From: an uncultured Paracoccaceae bacterium | Lineage (GTDB): Bacteria > Pseudomonadota > Alphaproteobacteria > Rhodobacterales > Rhodobacteraceae | Assembly: GCA_947495795.1 (NCBI GenBank) | Contig: CANMAI010000002.1 | Coordinates: 124,001 to 188,000, forward strand | DNA: 64,000 nucleotides | Direction: 5' to 3' | In this document: positions 59,317 to 64,000 of the stretch, in pieces | How the letters are laid out: each line of letters begins with the position of its first letter | Numbering within the stretch: the first letter of the stretch is position 1 | The notes under the pieces: generated by a model | Seen by the model: the letters and a program-made list of their open reading frames with translations, nothing else | Told to the model about the DNA's origin: nothing | Databases searched by the model: none | Made by a program: the position numbers and the translations under genes

Positions 59317-60321
59317 TCAAAGATCGGCGGACCCGAAGGTGGAGATGAAAATCTGGGTGGCATCGAGATCGGCGAGGGTGAGGCCGTCGAAGCGGATGTT
59401 CTCGTGGTAGGTATTGCCGTCCGCATCTTCGCCGCGGCGGAAGATGCGGGCGTCTCCGTCTGCGGCGTGGCCAAAGAAGAAGGTGACGCCGCCGACCGTC
59501 TGGGCGGAGAGGGTGGAGAGATCGGTTGTGTTGAAGAGATCTGCGAATGAGGTGGCCGGGCCCTGGGAGAAAAGATCCGGGAAAAACTCGCCTTCAGTAT
59601 CTGCGAAAACGAGCGTGTCCTCGGCTTCGAAATCGCGGATAATTGCGAAGCTGCGCTCCACAGGGGAGACATAGCGCGAAAGCGGTGCTGCATTGTCGAA
59701 GATCAATGTATCTGCCCCGGCTCCTCCGCGAAGGCCTACGGTGCCTGCAAAGACCTGGAATGTATCATCCCCCCACCCGCCGACGGCTGTTGCAGTTGGG
59801 GCATCGATATAGAAGGTATCGTCGCCAGTATTTCCGAAGGCTGTGACGCGTGGTTCGTTTTCGGGGCGAAGGTCGAGCGGGATGTTGTCAATGCCCATGT
59901 AGAACTCATCATTGCCACCGCGACCATACATCGTGCCAAAGGTTTGGAAGTTTTCCGGTTGATCGAAGCCTATGGTGACGCTGTCGAGCCATGTGAGATA
60001 GGTCGTATTTATGAAAATAGCATCAGGAATATCATACGGTTGGCGTGTGTTTAAAGCAGACTGAATATCGAACCCATTATCAAAATCAATATTAGCCTCC
60101 CAGAAAGACCAAGACAGGCTACCAGGGCTGCCATCGTCAATGCTGAAGAACGTTCCCGGGCCGTGGATTGCCTGTGAGAACTGAACTGTCATGCCATTAT
60201 CCAGCAGGAAGGTTCCGGATGTGGCGGTAAATGAACCTATGAAATCTGAAGCTTGAGTGTCTTCAATATCTTCAAGGATTTCTCTGAAGTCGAAATTGTT
60301 TACGGTGATTGAATTGGGCAT
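59317..60321 (-). CDS. RTX-like secreted protein (tandem family member)
   Basis: The 334-residue protein begins MPNSITVNNFDFREILEDIE, the family opening. RTX-type GRGGNDEFYMG, GNTGDDTFYID, GGWGDDTFQVF and GGAGADTLIFD follow. Its last ~65 residues are almost identical to those of the neighbouring gene at 58106, while the N-terminal halves differ widely. No signal peptide; type I secretion expected. Ligand and function unknown. Confidence 0.82.
   Translation of the reverse strand: MPNSITVNNFDFREILEDIEDTQASDFIGSFTATSGTFLLDNGMTVQFSQAIHGPGTFFSIDDGSPGSLSWSFWEANIDFDNGFDIQSALNTRQPYDIPDAIFINTTYLTWLDSVTIGFDQPENFQTFGTMYGRGGNDEFYMGIDNIPLDLRPENEPRVTAFGNTGDDTFYIDAPTATAVGGWGDDTFQVFAGTVGLRGGAGADTLIFDNAAPLSRYVSPVERSFAIIRDFEAEDTLVFADTEGEFFPDLFSQGPATSFADLFNTTDLSTLSAQTVGGVTFFFGHAADGDARIFRRGEDADGNTYHENIRFDGLTLADLDATQIFISTFGSADL
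59360..59562 (-). repeat. 203-bp direct repeat, copy 2 (gene 3' end)
   Basis: This partner of 58146-58348 lies inside the 3' end of the RTX-like gene ending at 59317. Local near-identity in otherwise divergent paralogs indicates recent conversion or partial duplication. Confidence 0.85.
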
Positions 60322-60397
60322 ATGGGGTTACCTAATTGTACGTTCAAATTCGCAACACTGTAACAAACGAGCTGTCTTAGGCCAAGGCTATGTAGCC

Positions 60398-62005
60398 CTA
60401 CACCATCATCTCCTTCGTCGCTGTCAGCTTCAGCTCCGGAAAGTCGCGTTCCACGCGGTCTATGTCCCATTGGAGGCGGGTCATGTAGACCGGGTCTCCG
60501 TCATGGTCCGTTGCGATGTGGCCCTTGTTGGCGGCAACGAAGGCTTCCACCTTGTCTTTGGGGCCGGAGAGCCAGCGGGCGGAGGTGAATTGGGTGGGCT
60601 CGAACCGGGTGGGGATGCCGTATTCGAGCTCTATGCGGGAGGCGAGAACTTCGAACTGGAGTTGGCCGACGACGCCGACGATCCAGCCGGAGCCGATGGT
60701 GGGCTTGAAGAGTTTGCTGGCACCTTCTTCGGCGAACTGGGTGAGGGCTTTTTCGAGGTGTTTGGCTTTCATCGGGTCCGTTGCGCGGACGGATTGGAGG
60801 AGCTCCGGCGCGAAGCTGGGGATGCCTGCGAAGTGGAGGATTTCGCCTTCTGTCAGGCCATCGCCGATGCGGAGTTGCCCGTGGTTGGGAATGCCGATGA
60901 TATCGCCGGCCCAGGCGTCCTCTGCCAGTTCGCGGTCATTCGCAAGGAAGAGGACGGGGTTGGAGATGGCCATGGGTTTCTTGGAGCGGACATGCGTGAG
61001 TTTCATGCCGCGCTTGAAGTGGCCCGCGCAGAGGCGGACGAAGGCCACGCGGTCGCGGTGTTTTGGATCCATATTGGCCTGGACCTTGAAGACGAAGCCC
61101 GAGACTTTCTTCTCATCGGGTGCGATCTGGCGTTCCTGCGCGGGGCGGACCTGCGGTTCCGGCCCGTAGTCGCCGATGCCGTTCATGAGTTCCTGCACGC
61201 CAAAGGAGTTGATGGCGGAGCCGAACCAGATGGGGGTGAGGGTGCCATCGAGGAAGGCCTGGCGGTCGAATTTTGGCAGGAGTTCGCGGGCCATTTCGAC
61301 CTCCTCGCGGAGTTTTTCAAGGAGGTCCGCGGGGATGTGCTTTTCAATTTCAGGATCGTTTAGGCCGTTGATCTGGATGGATTCCGCTTTGACGTTGCGG
61401 TCGGCGCGAGACATCAATTCGAGCCGGTCGTTGATCATGTCATACGCGCCGAGGAACTCGCGGCCGACGCCTATGGGCCAGCTTGCGGGTGTGACGTCTA
61501 TCGCGAGATTTTCCTGAATTTCGTCAATGATCTCAAAGGTATCGCGGCTTTCGCGATCCATCTTGTTGCAGAAGGTGAGGATCGGGAGATCGCGGAGGCG
61601 GCAGACCTCGAAGAGCTTCTGTGTCTGGCTTTCGACGCCTTTGGCACCGTCGATCACCATGATGGCGGCATCCACGGCGGTGAGGGTGCGGTAGGTATCT
61701 TCCGAGAAGTCGGAGTGGCCCGGTGTGTCGACCAGATTGAACCAGAATTCGCGGAATTCGAAGGACATAGCGGAGGCGGAAACGGAGATGCCGCGATCCT
61801 TCTCCATCTGCATGAAATCGGAGCGGGAGCGGCGGGCTTCGCCTTTGGCGCGGACCTGACCGGCAAGCTGAATTGCGCCGCCATAGAGGAGGAATTTCTC
61901 TGTCAGGGTGGTTTTTCCGGCGTCGGGATGCGAGATAATCGCGAACGTCCGTCGGCGGGCGATCTCGGCGGGCAGGTCGGGGCGGTTATGGGCACGGTCC
62001 AGCAT
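60398..62005 (-). CDS. prfC: Peptide chain release factor 3
   Basis: The 535-residue translational GTPase recycles RF1/RF2 after termination. G1 is SHPDAGKTTLTEK, G3 DTPGHSDFSEDTYRTL, and G4 TFCNKMDRES. The switch region with KDRGISVSASAMSFEF marks RF3 rather than EF-G. ATG at 62005 begins MLDRAHNRPDLPAEIARRRT; the reading frame is open much further upstream but lies there opposite the divergent lipoprotein gene. Length fits RF3. Confidence 0.96.
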   Translation of the reverse strand: MLDRAHNRPDLPAEIARRRTFAIISHPDAGKTTLTEKFLLYGGAIQLAGQVRAKGEARRSRSDFMQMEKDRGISVSASAMSFEFREFWFNLVDTPGHSDFSEDTYRTLTAVDAAIMVIDGAKGVESQTQKLFEVCRLRDLPILTFCNKMDRESRDTFEIIDEIQENLAIDVTPASWPIGVGREFLGAYDMINDRLELMSRADRNVKAESIQINGLNDPEIEKHIPADLLEKLREEVEMARELLPKFDRQAFLDGTLTPIWFGSAINSFGVQELMNGIGDYGPEPQVRPAQERQIAPDEKKVSGFVFKVQANMDPKHRDRVAFVRLCAGHFKRGMKLTHVRSKKPMAISNPVLFLANDRELAEDAWAGDIIGIPNHGQLRIGDGLTEGEILHFAGIPSFAPELLQSVRATDPMKAKHLEKALTQFAEEGASKLFKPTIGSGWIVGVVGQLQFEVLASRIELEYGIPTRFEPTQFTSARWLSGPKDKVEAFVAANKGHIATDHDGDPVYMTRLQWDIDRVERDFPELKLTATKEMMV

Positions 62006-62053
62006 GGGCGTGCTATAGCGGGGCTTGGCGGTAGGGGCAAGAAAGGTTGAGGC

Positions 62054-62980
62054 ATGGGCAGGCTTTGGGTGAAAGTGACGGCGGTTCTGGGGCTGGGGTT
62101 GGTGGTGGCCTGCGGTTCCAGCTCCGATCCGGTGGCGGGGTTGATGCTGACAAGCGGGCGGGCTTCCGCCGGGCTGGATGGCCGGGTGGTGCAGACAGCG
62201 GCCGGGCCGGTACGGTATCTGGAAGGGGGCAAGGGCCAGCCTGTGCTGATGGTGCACGGTATTTTTGCGCGCAAGGAGCACTGGCTTCAGATGTCCCGGC
62301 GGCTGACGGACCGCTACCGCGTGATCATGATCGATCTGCCAGGGTTTGGTGACAACCCGCCGCTGGGGCGCGGGCAGTACCGGCTGAGCCGACAGGCCGA
62401 TAACCTTGAAGCAGTGATGGCAGCACTTGGGCTGGAGAGTGCGCATATTGCTGCGAGTTCGATGGGCGGACAGATTGCGGGCGTGGTTGCGGCGCGTTCG
62501 CCGGAAAAGGTGCGCAGCCTTGCCTTTATCGGCAGCCCGCTGGGCGTGCTGGGGCCACGCCAGACGGATTTCGAGAGGGCGGCGCTGGCGGGGCAGGCAC
62601 CGATGGTGGTGCGGAACCGTGCTGATTTTGACAGGCGCAACGCTCTGGTTTTGGCGCGCCCGCCTTCCACCCCTGCGGCTGTGCTGAACGCTTGGGCGGC
62701 GGACGAGATTGCGACGCCTGATCTCAACCAGCGGATCTGGGATGAGGTGGCTTTGTTCGACGTAACCCCATTGCAGCGGCTGGCCCCCCGCATCGGGCAA
62801 CCCACACTGATCCTTTGGTGCAAGGGGGACAGGGTGTTTCATCCAAGCGGCGGGGCGGTGCTCGAGCGCGCTTTGCCACGCGCCGAGCGGCGCATGATGA
62901 CAGGTTGCGGGCATTTGCCGATGATCGACAGGCCGGGGCGGACGGGCAAGAATTACCGTGAATTTCTGGACAGACTATAG
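62054..62980 (+). CDS. Alpha/beta-hydrolase lipoprotein
   Basis: The 308-residue protein has a lipoprotein signal (VKVTAVLGLGLVVAC; lipid Cys in the lipobox LVVAC). The fold is a standard alpha/beta hydrolase: VLMVHGIFARKEHWLQM (oxyanion), IDLPGFGDNPP, nucleophile AASSMGGQIAG with Ser after A-S, late acid TLILWCKGDRVF and catalytic His in GCGHLPMIDRPG. Likely an envelope esterase or lipase; substrate unknown. It is divergent from prfC with 48 bp between and ends in a strong terminator. Confidence 0.9.
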   Translation: MGRLWVKVTAVLGLGLVVACGSSSDPVAGLMLTSGRASAGLDGRVVQTAAGPVRYLEGGKGQPVLMVHGIFARKEHWLQMSRRLTDRYRVIMIDLPGFGDNPPLGRGQYRLSRQADNLEAVMAALGLESAHIAASSMGGQIAGVVAARSPEKVRSLAFIGSPLGVLGPRQTDFERAALAGQAPMVVRNRADFDRRNALVLARPPSTPAAVLNAWAADEIATPDLNQRIWDEVALFDVTPLQRLAPRIGQPTLILWCKGDRVFHPSGGAVLERALPRAERRMMTGCGHLPMIDRPGRTGKNYREFLDRL

Positions 62981-62983
62981 AAA

Positions 62984-63015
62984 AAGGGCCACCTTGGGCG
63001 GTGGCCCTTGTTTTT
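62984..63015. terminator. Intrinsic terminator, bidirectional
   Basis: AAGGGCCACC and GGTGGCCCTT form a 10-bp perfect stem with the loop TTGGGC, followed by GTTTTT. The A-run before the stem makes it work for the minus-strand gene ending at 63033 as well. Confidence 0.9.
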
Positions 63016-63032
63016 GCACTAACGCGTTGACG

Positions 63033-63929
63033 TTATGATTGTGCGGCGTCGTATTCCGCCAACATGCCAACAGCTTTGTTCATCTCGGTCAGGAATGCGT
63101 CTGTGCCTTTGGCAAAGCGCCCGAGATCGCTGAGATTTGTGGCGTTGCCGGCCGCAACCGTAACTGCAATATCGCGCACCGCATCCCATTCAGACTTCGC
63201 CAGGGCGAGCTGATCGGCGATGCCACGTGTGGGTGGTGTGGGGATGCCTGCAATCGGCATTCCGTTGATGAAGGCGTTGAGCGAATTGTCAAAGAGCTCA
63301 AGCGTGGCCTGCAGTTCGGGCTGTGCCGTTTCAACGTTGAAACCGGCGGAGACGAGGCAGACCTCCTTGGAGAGCTTCTGGCTGAGCATTCGCTGGCGCC
63401 CATAAAGATCGATCAGCAGAGCTTCGGCAGCAGCGCCATCGCCAAGAAAGCTGGCATAGGCCGTGCGGTTGGCAACCACGAGATCGTTGGCGCGTTTCAA
63501 TGCTTCGCCGGTGAGGCCGTTGGCACGCGCAAACTCTTCTTCCGTGATCAGGGTTCCGCCGAGTGCATTCTCGTAGATGGCTTTGAGCGGGTTCCAATAG
63601 CTGTTCAGCTCTTCCCATTTTGCGAGCGGGATGGTGTGGGTTTCCGCAAAAATCTCCTGATCGGTATTGCCCGCTTTCAGAGCGATGTGGGTTGCCTCGA
63701 AGAGACCCATTGCCTTGGTAAGGATGGCTGCACTTTCTGCCGGGTTCACGTTTGAGCGGGCATAGCAGAAATACTTGGCCATGCGCTGTGTGAGCATCCT
63801 CTGACGACCGGCAACATCGATCCGATGGGCTACGGACTGCGCCGTAACGGCGGTTTCCTGAGCGAAAGTGGGGAGAGGTGCTGCAGCGGAGAGCAATGCG
63901 GCGGCGAACAGAACTGGTTTCATACTCAT
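63033..63929 (-). CDS. Exported protein with two PilJ-N-like segments
   Basis: The 298-residue product has a signal peptide (VLFAAALLSAAAPLPTFAQ). Two helical segments each carry the type IV pilus PilJ N-terminal signature: DVAGRQRMLTQRMAKYFCYA near residue 40 and LYGRQRMLSQKLSKEVCLVS near residue 185. In PilJ and NarX-type sensors this four-helix periplasmic domain senses ligands. Here there is no signalling domain or second membrane helix, so it is a free periplasmic binding protein of unknown ligand. ATG at 63929 has AAGGA seven bases upstream. Confidence 0.85.
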   Translation of the reverse strand: MSMKPVLFAAALLSAAAPLPTFAQETAVTAQSVAHRIDVAGRQRMLTQRMAKYFCYARSNVNPAESAAILTKAMGLFEATHIALKAGNTDQEIFAETHTIPLAKWEELNSYWNPLKAIYENALGGTLITEEEFARANGLTGEALKRANDLVVANRTAYASFLGDGAAAEALLIDLYGRQRMLSQKLSKEVCLVSAGFNVETAQPELQATLELFDNSLNAFINGMPIAGIPTPPTRGIADQLALAKSEWDAVRDIAVTVAAGNATNLSDLGRFAKGTDAFLTEMNKAVGMLAEYDAAQS

Positions 63930-64000
63930 GGCGATATCCTTACGAGTGACGCAACTTGCGAGATTACACATTCTTCTCGCGCAATGAGACATTTCGTTCA

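Overview
The window looks like a chromosomal segment of a marine Rhodobacteraceae (Roseobacter-group) alphaproteobacterium. The evidence is a GC-rich composition, a permuted two-piece tmRNA, DUF4169/RHH and Hint-domain proteins, DUF5337-type small proteins, and a complex I (nuo) operon interleaved with extra genes, all typical of that family. No rRNA, tRNA, CRISPR array, insertion sequence or prophage was seen.

Left part (1-15066): a cut-off LysR regulator faces a fused indolepyruvate:ferredoxin oxidoreductase across a palindromic LysR-type box. Next come a hemolysin-III membrane protein, TusA, CcdA and a SnoaL-like protein. An overlapping trio of cytochrome P450, membrane-embedded alpha/beta hydrolase and second P450 follows. 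A well-formed PhoB box precedes a DUF4956 membrane protein overlapping a VTC-type polyphosphate polymerase. Then come small Rhodobacterales proteins and a Hint-domain protein.

Middle left (15067-25589): fumC, sspB and the tmRNA gene lie together on the minus strand, so the ssrA tag and its ClpX adaptor are neighbours. An ABC-2 exporter and a partial pseudaminic acid locus (pseI-pseC-pseB, divergent pseF) follow. Next is an unusual 438-residue protein with a Flp-pilin-like N terminus and a long low-complexity tail.

Centre (25590-52561): a dense plus-strand operon carries all 14 nuo genes (A,B,C,D,E,F,G,H,I,J,K,L,M,N) and then birA, coaX and rnj. Some 19 intact non-canonical genes sit between the nuo genes. 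They include a sulfotransferase between nuoC and nuoD, paralogous two-module secreted proteins, small membrane proteins sharing a GHS/KRWP signature, and a membrane protein carrying the same C-terminal helix-hairpin domain as NuoE. Four-base or one-base start/stop overlaps suggest that much of this is one translationally coupled unit.

Right part (52562-64000): a Stv-like protein and a DEAD-box helicase with a repetitive basic tail converge on a bidirectional terminator. Ferredoxin-NADP reductase, a tandem family of RTX-like proteins with signs of gene conversion, release factor 3, a lipoprotein hydrolase and a PilJ-N-like periplasmic protein follow.

Two short non-coding elements stand out. 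One is a dispersed ~80-bp element starting exactly at the stop codons of both fumC and nuoD. The other is a 99-bp near-perfect inverted-repeat element after the polyphosphate polymerase gene.
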